DNA of 32,020 bases, taken from assembly GCA_030648395.1 (NCBI GenBank), contig JAUSHW010000116.1, forward strand, positions 1-32,020. The letters run 5' to 3'. This stretch comes from Nitrospirales bacterium. GTDB lineage: Bacteria > Nitrospirota > Nitrospiria > Nitrospirales > NS-4. Of the stretch, positions 1-9,694 are shown piece after piece. The notes under the pieces are model-generated. The model was not told the DNA's origin. It was given only the letters and a program-made list of their open reading frames with translations, and made no database searches. How positions within the stretch are numbered: the stretch's first letter is position 1; every line of letters begins with the position of its first letter. The position numbers and the translations under genes are program-made.

Positions 1-681
1 GGCCACGTTGCCGGCCTCCCACGCATCCACCATGGCCGCCATCTCAGCGGGCGCCACGTTGGCCGTCACCGTGATGACACCCGTTGCCCCCACAGCCATC
101 ATCGGTAGCGTCAGCGCGTCGTCGCCCGAGAGTACCGTGAACCGGTCACCACACGCCTGCACGATTTCGCTCACCTGCTGGAGCGACCCCGCGCCCTCCT
201 TGATCCCGACGATGTTCTTCACTGTCGCCAGCCTCGCCACGGTCGCAGGCGCCATGTTCACCGCCGTCCGCCCCGGAATGTTGTAGAGGATCTGCGGGAT
301 GTCCACCGCCTCGGCGATCGCCTTGTGGTGCCGGTAGAGGCCCTCCTGAGTCGGCTTGTTGTAGTAGGGCGAAATGAGCAGCGCGGCGTCGGCCCCGGCT
401 GAGCGGGCATGGCGGGTGAACTCGATCGCCTCATCCGTCGCGTTGGAGCCTGTCCCAGCGATCACCGGCACACGGCGCTTCACGGCCTCGATGGTGAACT
501 CGACGACCCGCTTGTGCTCCTCGTGGGTCAGCGTGGCGGACTCGCCCGTCGTCCCGCACGGCACGATCCCGTCGGTCCCGTTCGCGATCTGCCACTCGAT
601 CAGATCGCCAAGCGCCTTCTCATCGACTGTGCCGTTTCGGAACGGCGTAATGATGGCAACCAGCGAGCCGCGGAACGTCAT
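1..681 (-). CDS. dapA: 4-hydroxy-tetrahydrodipicolinate synthase, 3' part beyond window
   Basis: DapA condenses pyruvate with aspartate-4-semialdehyde in the diaminopimelate/lysine pathway in the cytoplasm. The ORF track misses this gene because it runs off the left edge. Reading the minus strand from the ATG at 681 gives MTFRGSLVAIITPF, then the conserved GTTGES near residue 44, YNIPGRT with the active-site tyrosine, and GIKEG with the Schiff-base lysine. About 227 codons are visible of a family length near 290, so the C-terminal part lies outside. Its start codon overlaps the dapF stop (ATGA, 678-681), which implies translational coupling at the end of the arg-lys-dap run. Identity is firm; the gene is incomplete only because of the window. 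Confidence 0.95.
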   Translation of the reverse strand, partial: MTFRGSLVAIITPFRNGTVDEKALGDLIEWQIANGTDGIVPCGTTGESATLTHEEHKRVVEFTIEAVKRRVPVIAGTGSNATDEAIEFTRHARSAGADAALLISPYYNKPTQEGLYRHHKAIAEAVDIPQILYNIPGRTAVNMAPATVARLATVKNIVGIKEGAGSLQQVSEIVQACGDRFTVLSGDDALTLPMMAVGATGVITVTANVAPAEMAAMVDAWEAGNVA

Positions 682-1568
682 GTCTTGGGATGCTCCCAGG
701 CCTCGGGGCGCAGCTGCCCCTCGAAGACCGCCCGCGCCTCGCCGGTCAGCGTGAGGTTGGAGAACTGTTCGCCGCTCTGCGTGAACGACACGCGCAGGGG
801 CATCCTGCTGAGGGGAATCACCGTGATCGGCGACTCCGCCTTGTGAACCAGGGCAGCCAGCAGGGCCGACGCGAGCGCGCCGCTCCCGCAGGCCAGCGTC
901 TCTTCCTCGACGCCGCGCTCGTACGTCCTGATCTTGATGGTGTGGCGGTCCACCATCTGGGCGAAGTTGACGTTCGTCCCGGCCGGTTTGAACACCTCAT
1001 GCCGGCGGATCGGACGTCCGATCCCGATGACTTCCGCCGTGGACGTGTCGTGAACGAAATACACGAAATGCGGCACACCCGTATGGATGGCATGGCCCTC
1101 CAGCATCGTTCCCTCATGCGACACGATCGCCTGCCCGGGGATGTCATTCCTCCGCCGGCGATGCGACGGGATGGCCAGGCGGATGTTCAGCCGGACGCCG
1201 CTCGGCTCCGGTACGCGGACCGTGACCTGCTCCCCGTCCACTTCGGCTTCGACGACTCCGGCACTGCCTTCAAACCGCATGGCCTTGGGCGCGATCTTCT
1301 TCAGATACGCGAACCGTGCCACGCAACGGGCGCCGTTTCCGCAGAAATCGGCCTCGCCGCCGTCGTTGTTGTAAAACCGCCAGCGGAAATCGTACTTGCG
1401 GGACTTCTCCAGGAAAATGAGTCCGTCCGCGCCGACCGAGAGGTGGCGGCGGCAGACACTGGCCACGAAGGCCGGCATCTTCCTGGGGTCAATCACGCGG
1501 TCCCGGTTGTCCACGACGATGAAGTCGTTGCCGGCGCCGGAAAGTTTCATGAAGGGGATTTTCTTCAT
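678..1568 (-). CDS. dapF: diaminopimelate epimerase
   Basis: DapF interconverts LL- and meso-diaminopimelate, supplying both lysine and peptidoglycan precursors. The 296-residue product starts MKKIPFMKLSGAGNDF, the usual family N-terminus. It carries both halves of the two-cysteine catalytic site: FCGNGARC around Cys76 and ETLACGSGA around Cys227. Length is slightly above the common 270-290 residues. The start overlaps the lysA stop by 4 nt and the stop overlaps the dapA start by 4 nt, so it is coupled on both sides. I see nothing broken in it. Confidence 0.96.
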   Translation of the reverse strand: MKKIPFMKLSGAGNDFIVVDNRDRVIDPRKMPAFVASVCRRHLSVGADGLIFLEKSRKYDFRWRFYNNDGGEADFCGNGARCVARFAYLKKIAPKAMRFEGSAGVVEAEVDGEQVTVRVPEPSGVRLNIRLAIPSHRRRRNDIPGQAIVSHEGTMLEGHAIHTGVPHFVYFVHDTSTAEVIGIGRPIRRHEVFKPAGTNVNFAQMVDRHTIKIRTYERGVEEETLACGSGALASALLAALVHKAESPITVIPLSRMPLRVSFTQSGEQFSNLTLTGEARAVFEGQLRPEAWEHPKT

Positions 1569-2842
1569 TGTGCCCCCTGGTTGAGGAACGCCGGAATGGT
1601 CTCGCCGCGCACGAGATCGGCGTACTCCTCCCGCGCCCGAATGACGTGGAACGTCCCGTCCCGCACAAGCACCTCGGCCACGCGGGGCCGCGAATTGTAG
1701 TTGGAGGCCATGCTGAATCCGTAGGCGCCGGCGCTCATCACGGCGAGCAGCTCGCCAGGGTCCGCCAGCGGCATCATCCGGTCCTTGGCGAGAAAGTCTC
1801 CCGACTCGCAGACCGGCCCGACGACATCCACCAGAACCTGCTTCTTCAGCTTGTCGCGGTGCTCGCGCACGGGCTTGATCTCGTGGTACGCGCCGTAGAG
1901 CGACGGACGGATGAGGTCGTTCATGGCCGCGTCCACGATCAGGAACGTCTTGTCCGGATTGGCCTTGTGATAAAGCACCTTCGTCACCAGCACGCCGGCA
2001 TTTCCCACAATGGAGCGCCCCGGCTCAAAGATCAGCATGCACTTCAAGTCCTTGATGAGCGGCGAAATGGCCTGCGCCAGGTCCTGGGGCTGCGGCGGCG
2101 TCTCGTCCTGATAGATGATCCCGAGCCCGCCTCCGACGTTCAGATAGCGGATCTGCACGCCGATCCCCTTCAGCTGCTCGACCAGCAGAAGAATCTTCTT
2201 AAGCGCGTCCACAAAGGGACTGACCTGGGTGAGCTGCGAGCCGATGTGCTTGTGCACGCCGACGATCTCGATGTGCTTCAAGGTCGTCGCCAGCTTGAAC
2301 TCCTCCAGCGCCCGCTCGGCGCTGATCCCGAACTTGCTCTTCTTCAGGCCGGTGGAAATGTACGGATGCGTCTGCGGATCGATGTCGGGATTGATGCGCA
2401 GGGCCACCCGCGCCCTGGTCTTCATCCCGCCCGCCACCCGGTCGATGGCGCGGAGCTCGGCCGAGGACTCGACATTGAACATCAGAATGTTCGACTCGAG
2501 TGCGTAGCGGATTTCGCTGTCGGACTTGCCGACCCCCGCAAAGACGATCCGCTGGGGCGCGATCCCCGCCTGCAGAACCCGGTAGAGCTCGCCCCCCGAC
2601 ACAATATCCGCGCCCGCACCTTCCCGAGCCAGCAGCCGTAACATGGCGAGGGTGGAATTGGCCTTGATCGCATAGGCTACGAGGTGCGGGATCTCGTTGA
2701 ACGCGGAGTCGAAGGCCCGGAACTGGCGCAACACCGTGGCGTGGCTGTAGACATAGCACGGCGTGCCGACCTTCTCGGCGATCGTGCGAAGCGGCACCGC
2801 CTCGCAATGGAGCTCGCCGTTCTGGTAGTGGAAATCAGGCAT
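1565..2842 (-). CDS. lysA: diaminopimelate decarboxylase
   Basis: LysA is a PLP enzyme that decarboxylates meso-diaminopimelate to lysine, the last step of the pathway. The 425-residue protein shows the alanine-racemase-like barrel with AYAIKAN (PLP lysine near residue 60), HKHIGSQ, the phosphate-binding GGGLGI, EPGRS, and the C-terminal GPVCESGDF carrying the active-site cysteine. The start MPDFHYQNGELHCE is typical. Its start overlaps the end of the radical SAM gene by 8 nt and its stop overlaps dapF by 4 nt. The order lysA-dapF-dapA with a small lipoprotein upstream resembles the lppL-lysA-dapF arrangement known in pseudomonads. Confidence 0.96.
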   Translation of the reverse strand: MPDFHYQNGELHCEAVPLRTIAEKVGTPCYVYSHATVLRQFRAFDSAFNEIPHLVAYAIKANSTLAMLRLLAREGAGADIVSGGELYRVLQAGIAPQRIVFAGVGKSDSEIRYALESNILMFNVESSAELRAIDRVAGGMKTRARVALRINPDIDPQTHPYISTGLKKSKFGISAERALEEFKLATTLKHIEIVGVHKHIGSQLTQVSPFVDALKKILLLVEQLKGIGVQIRYLNVGGGLGIIYQDETPPQPQDLAQAISPLIKDLKCMLIFEPGRSIVGNAGVLVTKVLYHKANPDKTFLIVDAAMNDLIRPSLYGAYHEIKPVREHRDKLKKQVLVDVVGPVCESGDFLAKDRMMPLADPGELLAVMSAGAYGFSMASNYNSRPRVAEVLVRDGTFHVIRAREEYADLVRGETIPAFLNQGAQ

Positions 2843-4712
2843 CCTGAAGATCCTCGGCCAGGAGGTCCAGCCCGCTCAAACTCATGCCCTCAAGGGATGA
2901 GGCGAACGCGCCCTGGATCTTCCGGTAGCGCACGCGCACGGAAGGCGCGGCCTTCGTGAAGAACTCCCCGTCCATGAGCGTCGCGAGCGCCTGTGGGGTC
3001 GCGTGGCGCACGTGCTCGAAGTTGACGATGATGTCCAGCTTGGCCTTCGACGCCGCGTCGGCAATGCGCGTTTTCAACTCGGCGGCGTTGAGCCGATCCA
3101 GCGCCCCTTCCAGGTCCACAAGGAGCGCCGTCAACTTCTCATGCTTGCGCGCCTTGATGCTGAGGAACTGGTCCACCTGGCCGGACACCTTCTTGAGGGC
3201 CAGCAGCGCGTTGGGGATCGGATTTTCCATCTCCACCGACGGCAGCTTGGCCTGCAGGGTCTTGATGACGGCGGCGACCGGCGACAGTCCCCCCTTCGGG
3301 CAGGCCCGGTTGATGACCCGGCGGAACTCCCAGTTCATCTGGAAGCGCGGGATGATGCGCTGGCTGGTGTTGGAGATCCGCTTCAAAATGTTCGGCAGCG
3401 AGTAGAACTGATGCTGCGCCCAGTGGAAGCCCTCCTGGAGCTGCTCGGGCGTCATGCGGGTCGGGCGGAACGTCACGTGCTTCCCGTCGTAGTGCGCCCA
3501 GTTCCGGTCGAAGATCCGGCCTGCCGCCTCGTACCGGGCCTGCAGCGGCGTGCCCGGCAGCGGCGTCAAGACGTTGAAATACGCCAGCTCGCAATGGTTC
3601 TTGACCAGGAAGTCGACCGTGCGCTCGAAGACCGACTCGTCGTCGTTGTCGAAGCCGAAGACGATCCCGGGGTTCACCATGATCCCGTGGTCGTGGAACA
3701 TCTTGATCTCTTCCTCGAACTTCTTGACCTTGTTGAAGGGCTTGTGCGTCTCGCCCAGGCTTTCCTCGAAGATGGACTCCAGGCCCACAAAGACCGACAC
3801 GCAGCCGCTCTCCGCCGCCAGCTTGACCATCTCCGCATCATCGCCCAGGAACAGCGTGGACTGGCAGCCCCACTTGATGTTCAGCGGCTTCAGGGCCGCC
3901 CACAGTTCCCGGCAATAGGCCCGGTTGCTGTTGTGCAGATCGTCGACGAACGCGAAGATGGAGCCGTCCTCGATCCCGAACCGGATTTTCGCGGCGATCT
4001 TGAGGGCCTCCAGCACCGAGCTGCGCCCCATCCGTCCGACCAGCTCCTCGCACACCCAGCCCTTGACCCGCTGGATCTCGGCCACGACCTCGGCGACCGG
4101 CCGCCGCCGCGTGCTCTTGCCGTTGAACGGCGACACGCTGCAGAACTCGCAGTCGAAATGGCAGCCCCGTGTAGTGAACGTGCACTGCCGTGTCATGTAG
4201 GCGTCTTCGCTGAGCAGATCCACCCGCGGCGGCTTGTAATGGTCCAGCGGCGGGAACTGCTCCATCTTGTAGTGCCGCTGCATGCGTCCCGCCTCAAAGT
4301 CCTCCACCAGCCGGGGCCAGGACTCCTCGGCCTCGCCCGTCACGATGGCGTCGCAGTGCTGCAAAGCCTCGTCGGGACAGTAGGTGGGATGCACGCCGCC
4401 CAGCACGACCGGCACGCCCCGCTTCCGAAACTCGTCGGCAAGCTGGTAGGCGCGTGGCGCGTAGCAGGTCATCACCGAAATCCCGACCATGTCCGCCGGG
4501 TAGTCGAGATCGATCTCGCGAACGGCCTCGTCCTGGACCTCGATCTCCCAATGCTCCGGCGTGTAGGCGGCGATCGCAGGCAGGCTAAGCTTGGGAAACC
4601 AGATCGCCTTCCGCTCGCTGGGCCCGAGATGATAGGGGCTCTCCCGCGGATAGGGATCCACCAACAGCAGCTTGCGCTGCTTGCGCGCCCGTGACAATTT
4701 CATCAGCTGCAT
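2835..4712 (-). CDS. B12-binding-type radical SAM protein with C-terminal STAS-like domain
   Basis: This is a 625-residue radical SAM protein. The N-terminal part (about 15-145) looks like a cobalamin-binding Rossmann domain, with the family signature VVLGGVHPTYCPDEAL. No clear DxHxxG cobalamin-ligand motif is visible. The cluster-binding CxxxCxxC is at GCHFDCEFC (Cys184, 188, 191), followed by a TIM-barrel region with GFDNDDESVF. The last 100 residues (from about 526) read like a STAS/anti-sigma-antagonist fold (LVDLEGALDRLNAAELK, then DIIVNFEHVRHATPQAL). The substrate cannot be told from sequence. GAGGTGA lies five bases before the ATG at 4712; Met4 (4703) is an alternative. It overlaps the lipoprotein gene by 10 nt and lysA by 8 nt, so it is co-expressed with lysine synthesis, but a role there is not shown. 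Confidence 0.85.
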   Translation of the reverse strand: MQLMKLSRARKQRKLLLVDPYPRESPYHLGPSERKAIWFPKLSLPAIAAYTPEHWEIEVQDEAVREIDLDYPADMVGISVMTCYAPRAYQLADEFRKRGVPVVLGGVHPTYCPDEALQHCDAIVTGEAEESWPRLVEDFEAGRMQRHYKMEQFPPLDHYKPPRVDLLSEDAYMTRQCTFTTRGCHFDCEFCSVSPFNGKSTRRRPVAEVVAEIQRVKGWVCEELVGRMGRSSVLEALKIAAKIRFGIEDGSIFAFVDDLHNSNRAYCRELWAALKPLNIKWGCQSTLFLGDDAEMVKLAAESGCVSVFVGLESIFEESLGETHKPFNKVKKFEEEIKMFHDHGIMVNPGIVFGFDNDDESVFERTVDFLVKNHCELAYFNVLTPLPGTPLQARYEAAGRIFDRNWAHYDGKHVTFRPTRMTPEQLQEGFHWAQHQFYSLPNILKRISNTSQRIIPRFQMNWEFRRVINRACPKGGLSPVAAVIKTLQAKLPSVEMENPIPNALLALKKVSGQVDQFLSIKARKHEKLTALLVDLEGALDRLNAAELKTRIADAASKAKLDIIVNFEHVRHATPQALATLMDGEFFTKAAPSVRVRYRKIQGAFASSLEGMSLSGLDLLAEDLQDA

Positions 4713-4888
4713 CGCGTCACCTCATCTATCAAAAAAGAATGCCTGACATATTCGTGTGCACTCAAACTCGATCGTTCCTGTTTCCCCGGCGGCACGTCCT
4801 CCGGCGGTATCGGCGCGGTCTTCTTGCCGCACGCGACCAGCATCAGCCCGGTGAGCACCACCATGCCCGCGAGCGTCGCGACTCTCAT
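4703..4888 (-). CDS. small LptM/LppL-like lipoprotein
   Basis: A 61-residue protein with a short charged start, a hydrophobic stretch and a lipobox LVAC, followed by GKKTAPIPPEDVPPG. The mature N-terminus matches the pattern of the small lipoproteins once called YifL or LppL and now LptM, which help mature the LPS transport complex LptD/E in enterobacteria. Those genes also sit next to lysA/dapF, which supports the call. It overlaps argH by 4 nt (ATGA) and the radical SAM gene by 10 nt. The protein would be an outer-membrane-anchored lipoprotein. The family assignment is inference from lipobox plus context, since the protein is too short for strong evidence. Confidence 0.75.
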   Translation of the reverse strand: MRVATLAGMVVLTGLMLVACGKKTAPIPPEDVPPGKQERSSLSAHEYVRHSFLIDEVTRCS

Positions 4889-6291
4889 TTCTCGGCGCGC
4901 AGCGCTTTCTGGAGAACCTTGAGCCTGGCCTCCACACGCTTGCGCGCGGTCCCGCCGATCTGCGCCTTTCGCTCCAACGCCCCTTCCACGGAGAGCACGT
5001 CCAGCGCGTCCTTCTCAAACGCCGGCGAGAACTTCCGCAGATCGTCCAGGGTGAGCCCCGTGAGGTCCTTGCCGCGATCCAGCCGGTCCCGCACGATCCG
5101 GCCGACGACGGCATGGGCCTGGCGGAACGGCACGCCTTTCAGCGCCAGGTAATCGGCCAGCTCCGTGGCCAGCAGAAATCCCTCTGTCGCCGCACGGGCC
5201 ATCGTCGCGCGCCGGACCGACAGTCCCGGAACCAGCGACGCGAGCATCCCCAGCACATCCCGGACCGTGTCCACGGCATCGAAAATCGGGCTCTTATCCT
5301 CCTGCAAGTCACGGTTGTAACTCAAGGGCAGGCCCTTGAGAACGGTCAGCAGGGCCACGAGGTGCCCATAGACACGTCCCGTCTTGGCCCGGATCAGCTC
5401 CGGCACGTCCGGATTCTTCTTCTGCGGCATCATGCTGCTGCCGGTGCAAAAGGCGTCCGAAAGCTCCACAAACCCGAACTCCTGGGACGACCACAGCACC
5501 AGTTCCTCCGCGAACCGGGACGCGTGCGTCATCACCAGCGCAAGCGCCGCCAGCGTCTCCACCACGAAATCCCGGTCGGAGACCGCGTCCAGACTGTTCT
5601 GGCTGACCGCCGGAAAGCCGAGCAGACGCGCCGTGAACTCCCGGTCCAGCGGGTAGTTCGTCCCCGCCAGCGCCCCCGAACCCAGCGGCATGACGTTGAT
5701 CCGCCGGAGCGCGTCGCGCAGCCGCCCCCTGTCGCGCTCCGCCATCTCCACGTACGCCAGAAGATGGTGCGCGAGCAGAACCGGCTGGGCCCGCTGCAAA
5801 TGCGTGTAGCCCGGCATCACCACGCTGCTCTCCCGGCGCGCCAGCTCGACAAGGCTTTCCTGAAACCGCCGCAGTCCGGCGAGCAGGCTCGTCACCTCCT
5901 CGCGCAGGTAGAGACGGAGGTCCAGGGCGACCTGGTCGTTCCGGCTGCGCCCGGTGTGCAGCTTGCCGCCCACCGCGCCGACGAGCTCGGTCAGCCGCGC
6001 CTCGATCGCCATGTGAATGTCTTCGTGCGCCGGCGTGAACCGGAGCCGCCCTTCACTGATCTCCCGCTCGACGCGATGGAGCCCGGCGATGAGCTTCTCC
6101 GCCTCCCGGCGGGTCAGCACACCGGCCTGCTGGAGCGTCCGGCAATGCGCAATGCTCCCGGCGATGTCCTGCCGGTAGAGCCGGCAATCGACCGCCAGCG
6201 AGGACGTGAAGGCCTCGACCTTCGGATCCGTGTTCTGACGGAACCGGCCGGCCCACGGCTTCTTCTGTTCGGGTTTTCTCTTCACTGTCAC
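4885..6291 (-). CDS. argH: argininosuccinate lyase
   Basis: ArgH splits argininosuccinate into arginine and fumarate, the last step of arginine synthesis. The 468-residue product begins with the expected WAGRF-type N-terminus (KKPWAGRFRQNTDP). It contains HTGRSRNDQ, TYLQRAQP-like and the superfamily signature GSSMMPQKKNPD near residue 282, which includes the mobile catalytic serine loop. Length is normal. It starts 13 nt after argG and overlaps the small lipoprotein gene by 4 nt. Nothing is missing. Confidence 0.96.
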   Translation of the reverse strand: MTVKRKPEQKKPWAGRFRQNTDPKVEAFTSSLAVDCRLYRQDIAGSIAHCRTLQQAGVLTRREAEKLIAGLHRVEREISEGRLRFTPAHEDIHMAIEARLTELVGAVGGKLHTGRSRNDQVALDLRLYLREEVTSLLAGLRRFQESLVELARRESSVVMPGYTHLQRAQPVLLAHHLLAYVEMAERDRGRLRDALRRINVMPLGSGALAGTNYPLDREFTARLLGFPAVSQNSLDAVSDRDFVVETLAALALVMTHASRFAEELVLWSSQEFGFVELSDAFCTGSSMMPQKKNPDVPELIRAKTGRVYGHLVALLTVLKGLPLSYNRDLQEDKSPIFDAVDTVRDVLGMLASLVPGLSVRRATMARAATEGFLLATELADYLALKGVPFRQAHAVVGRIVRDRLDRGKDLTGLTLDDLRKFSPAFEKDALDVLSVEGALERKAQIGGTARKRVEARLKVLQKALRAEK

Positions 6292-6304
6292 TCCCGCCGC
6301 CCCT

Positions 6305-7534
6305 TCATCTCTTGCGTGTCGTCATTTTCTTGCGCGAAGCGCGGATCGCGAGCCGCAGCGCATTGAGACGGATAAAGCCCTCGGCATCCTTCTGGCGATA
6401 GACTTCATCTTCCTCGAACGTGGCCATGTCCAGCCGGTAGAGCGACCGGGTAGACCGCCGCCCGGCGACGGAACAGGTTCCTTTGTAGAGCTTGACCCGG
6501 GCGGTGCCCGTGACATCCCGCTGCGCCTCGTCCATCGAGGCCTGGAGCATCTCGCGCTCCGGCGCATGCCAGTAGCCGTTGTACACCATGTCCGCGTACC
6601 GCGGGATCAGCGAATCGCGCAGATGCAGCACCTCGCGATCGAGCGTCAGCGACTCCACGGCCCGATGCGCCACGTGCAGGATCGTCCCGCCGGGGGTTTC
6701 GTACACGCCCCGCGACTTCATGCCGACGTACCGGTTCTCCACCAGATCGACGCGGCCGACTCCGTGCGCCCCGCCCAGCCGGTTGAGATGCGCCAGCAGT
6801 GTGGCCGGCGACAGCCGTTTGCCGTTGACCGCGACAGGATTGCCCTCTTCGTACTCGATTTCGACATAGGCCGGCTTCGCCGGCGCCTTCTCCGGCGAGA
6901 CGCTCATCTCAAAGATGTCCTCCGGCGCTTCTTCCCAGGGGTCCTCGAGAATCCCGCCTTCGTAGCTGATGTGAAAGAGATTCTGATCGGTGCTGTAGGG
7001 CTTGGCCTTCGTCGCCGTCACAGGAATCCCGTGCCGCTGGGCGTATTCGATCAACTCCCGCCTGGACCGGAACTCCCACTCGCGCCATGGCGCGATGATC
7101 CGGACCGACGGGTTCAAGGCCAGATAGGTCACCTCGAACCGCACCTGATCGTTGCCCTTCCCGGTCGCCCCATGCGCCACCGCGCCGGTGCCCTCACGCT
7201 CGGCGATCTCGATCTGCCGTTTGGCGATGAGCGGGCGGGCGATAGACGTGCCGAGCAGGTAGCTGCCCTCATAGACGGCGCTGGCACGCAGCATGGGAAA
7301 GATGTAGTCCCGGACGAAGGTCTCGCGGAGATCCTCGACGTAGACCTTGCTCGCGCCCACCCGCAGGGCCTTGGCCTTGACGGCCTTCATATCCTCACCC
7401 TGTCCGAGATCGGCGCAGAACGCGATGACCTCGCAGCCGAACGTCTCCTTCAGCCACTTGAGGATCACCGACGTGTCGAGCCCGCCCGAGTAAGCCAGGA
7501 CGACTTTTTTGATCGAGGTCTGCCGGTTGCGCAT
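6305..7534 (-). CDS. argG: argininosuccinate synthase
   Basis: ArgG joins citrulline and aspartate using ATP. The track extends the frame to 7888, but the true start is almost certainly the ATG at 7534 ([22 protein letters not shown]), because the upstream part is a shadow of argF. The resulting 409 residues match the family. The N-terminal PP-loop AYSGGLDTS binds [24 protein letters not shown] and YSTDQNLFH are further family blocks. It begins five bases after the argF stop, with GGTGA just upstream as a plausible ribosome site, and is followed by argH after 13 nt. Confidence 0.96.
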   Translation of the reverse strand: MRNRQTSIKKVVLAYSGGLDTSVILKWLKETFGCEVIAFCADLGQGEDMKAVKAKALRVGASKVYVEDLRETFVRDYIFPMLRASAVYEGSYLLGTSIARPLIAKRQIEIAEREGTGAVAHGATGKGNDQVRFEVTYLALNPSVRIIAPWREWEFRSRRELIEYAQRHGIPVTATKAKPYSTDQNLFHISYEGGILEDPWEEAPEDIFEMSVSPEKAPAKPAYVEIEYEEGNPVAVNGKRLSPATLLAHLNRLGGAHGVGRVDLVENRYVGMKSRGVYETPGGTILHVAHRAVESLTLDREVLHLRDSLIPRYADMVYNGYWHAPEREMLQASMDEAQRDVTGTARVKLYKGTCSVAGRRSTRSLYRLDMATFEEDEVYRQKDAEGFIRLNALRLAIRASRKKMTTRKR

Positions 7535-7539
7535 TCTCG

Positions 7540-8475
7540 TCACCGATCCCGAAGCAGCCGGGTGAGAATGGCCTTCTGGACGTGGAGCCGGTTCTCCGCC
7601 TGATCCAGCACAACCGACTGCGGGCCGTCCAGCACGTCCGCGGTGATCTCCTGGCCCCGGTGGGCCGGCAGGCAATGCATCACGAGAGCGTCCGGATGGG
7701 CGGCCGCCAGCAAACGCCCGTTGAGCTGGTAGGGCCCCAGCACTTTGATCCGCCGGGCCTGCTCTTTTTCCTGGCCCATGCTCGTCCACACGTCGGTGTA
7801 GAGCACATCGGCGCCCTTCACCGCGACGAACGGATCCTTGACGAGCTCGATCGAGGCCCCCGTGCGCTCCGCGCGCTCGCGGGACCATTCCACGATCGAG
7901 GCGTCCGGCTCGTACCCGTGCGGGCAGGCCACGCTGATCGTCATGCCCATGATGGCCGCCCCTTCAATTAAAGAATTCGCCACGTTATTCCCATCTCCCA
8001 CATAGGCAATCTTGATGCCCTTCCAACGCCGCTTCTTCTCTCGAATCGTAAAGAGGTCCGACAGGACCTGGCAGGGATGGTGCAGATCCGTCAGGCCGTT
8101 GATCACGGGAATGGTGGCGTTGCGCGCCCACTCTTCAACGGCGTGGTGCTCGTAGCACCGGATCACCAGCCCGTCCAAATAGCGTGAGAGTACCCTGGCC
8201 GTGTCGGCCACGGTCTCCCCGCGCCGCATCTGGATATCCATGACCGACAGGAAGATGGACTGTCCGCCGAGCTGATTCATGCCGGCCTCGAAGGAGACGC
8301 GGGTGCGCGTGGACGGCTTCTCAAAAAACAGTCCCAGCGTTTTGCCGCTCAACCGTTGGGCGGACAGCACCCGGCGACGCATGGCCTTCAGCTCGGCCGC
8401 CTCCTTGAAGAGGGCCAGAATCGCCTCCTTGGACAGGTCATGGACCGCCAGCAAGTGTGTCGCCTGGGACGTCAT
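7540..8475 (-). CDS. argF: ornithine carbamoyltransferase (anabolic type)
   Basis: ArgF forms citrulline from ornithine and carbamoyl phosphate. I place the start at the ATG at 8475 ([15 protein letters not shown]), giving 311 residues; the longer track frame is a shadow of argD. The carbamoyl-phosphate motif [13 protein letters not shown], the HHPCQ loop and the ornithine-binding [11 protein letters not shown] are all present. The start overlaps the argD stop as ATGA (8472-8475). Its position between argD and argG fits the biosynthetic rather than catabolic enzyme. Confidence 0.96.
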   Translation of the reverse strand: MTSQATHLLAVHDLSKEAILALFKEAAELKAMRRRVLSAQRLSGKTLGLFFEKPSTRTRVSFEAGMNQLGGQSIFLSVMDIQMRRGETVADTARVLSRYLDGLVIRCYEHHAVEEWARNATIPVINGLTDLHHPCQVLSDLFTIREKKRRWKGIKIAYVGDGNNVANSLIEGAAIMGMTISVACPHGYEPDASIVEWSRERAERTGASIELVKDPFVAVKGADVLYTDVWTSMGQEKEQARRIKVLGPYQLNGRLLAAAHPDALVMHCLPAHRGQEITADVLDGPQSVVLDQAENRLHVQKAILTRLLRDR

Positions 8476-9668
8476 CGGCGGGCCTCGATCACGTCGCCCA
8501 GCGTGACGACCACCCGATCGATCTCGGCCGTCGTCACGATCAGCGGCGGCACGAACCGCAGGACATGCTCGCTCGTCGCATTGACCAGGATGCCGCGTTT
8601 GCGCAGATCGTGGACCAGTTCGCGCGCGTCGAGCGTCACTTCCACGCCGATCAACAGGCCGAGGCCCCTGACGTCGGTGACGGCGGGGCACCGCCCTTTG
8701 AGGTCCAGCAAGCCTTTCATGAAGTACTCGCCCAGGTGGGTGCACTGGCCGAGGATGTCCCGGTCCTCCAGAATCACCTCCAGCACGGCCAACGCCGCCG
8801 CGCACACCAGCGGATTCCCCCCGAACGTCGAGGCATGGCTGCCGGGCGTAAACGCCTTGGCCGCATCGTCCGTGGCGAGACAGGCTCCGATCGGCACGCC
8901 GCCGCCCAGGCCTTTGGCCAGCGTCATCACATCCGGTGTGATGCCGAAATGTTCATAGGCGAACAAGCGCCCCGTGCGGCCAATGCCGGTTTGCACCTCG
9001 TCCAGCATCAGCAAGGCGCCACGTTCACGGCTGATATCCCGGCAGGCCTTGAGAAAAGCCGGCGTGGCGACCCTCACGCCTCCCTCGCCCTGGACGACCT
9101 CCACCAGAATCCCCGCGGTCCTGGCCGTCACCGCTTTTGACAAGGCCTCTACATCATTGAACGGGACGTAGCGGAACCCTTCAGGCAGCGGCTCGAAGCC
9201 CTTCTGCACTTTTTCCTGGCCGGTCGCCGTCAGCGTGGCGAGCGTCCGCCCGTGGAACGAATTCAGCATCGAGACGATCTCGTAGCGGCCCGCGCCATCC
9301 TTCGCATGGGCCCAGCGCCGCGCCAGCTTGATTGCCGCTTCGTTCGCTTCGGCCCCGCTGTTGCAGAAAAACACCTTGTCGGCAAAGGAATGATCGACGA
9401 GGACCTGCGCCAGTTTCACCTGCGGTTCGGTATAAAACAGATTCGACGTGTGGATCAGGTGCTGGGCCTGCTGCTGGAGCGCGAGCGTGACCTTGGGATG
9501 ACAATGGCCCAGGACGTTGACGGCAACCCCGGCAAGAAAATCCAGGTACTCACGCCCCTCGACATCGTACACCTTGGTGCCCTGCCCTCTGGCCAGTGCC
9601 AGGGGGTACCGGGCATAGGTATCCATCAGGTACTGTCGGGCCCCTTGCATCAACTCTTCAGTCAGCAT
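8472..9668 (-). CDS. argD: acetylornithine aminotransferase
   Basis: ArgD transfers an amino group from glutamate to N-acetylglutamate semialdehyde. It is a class III PLP aminotransferase of 398 residues with SGAEANEAAIKLAR, SFHGRT, LDEVQTGIGRTG and the PLP lysine in TLAKGLGGGVPIGA. It could also serve as the succinyl-DAP aminotransferase of lysine synthesis, as some ArgD proteins do, which would fit an operon that continues into lysA and dapF. It is the first gene of the run, with AAGGACAGGT just before the ATG and a possible promoter upstream. Confidence 0.95.
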   Translation of the reverse strand: MLTEELMQGARQYLMDTYARYPLALARGQGTKVYDVEGREYLDFLAGVAVNVLGHCHPKVTLALQQQAQHLIHTSNLFYTEPQVKLAQVLVDHSFADKVFFCNSGAEANEAAIKLARRWAHAKDGAGRYEIVSMLNSFHGRTLATLTATGQEKVQKGFEPLPEGFRYVPFNDVEALSKAVTARTAGILVEVVQGEGGVRVATPAFLKACRDISRERGALLMLDEVQTGIGRTGRLFAYEHFGITPDVMTLAKGLGGGVPIGACLATDDAAKAFTPGSHASTFGGNPLVCAAALAVLEVILEDRDILGQCTHLGEYFMKGLLDLKGRCPAVTDVRGLGLLIGVEVTLDARELVHDLRKRGILVNATSEHVLRFVPPLIVTTAEIDRVVVTLGDVIEARR

Positions 9669-9694
9669 ACCTGTCCTTTGTTTTCAAGCAGGTA

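Noticed and set aside
690-1700. Long plus-strand ORFs over the arg/lys, pur and ntr genes
   Set aside because: These are antisense or frame-shifted shadows typical of GC-rich genes; they show low-complexity Arg/Pro-rich translations and no domains.
7535-7888. N-terminal extension of argG in the ORF track
   Set aside because: The region is the argF coding sequence in another frame; the PP-loop start at 7534 matches the family.
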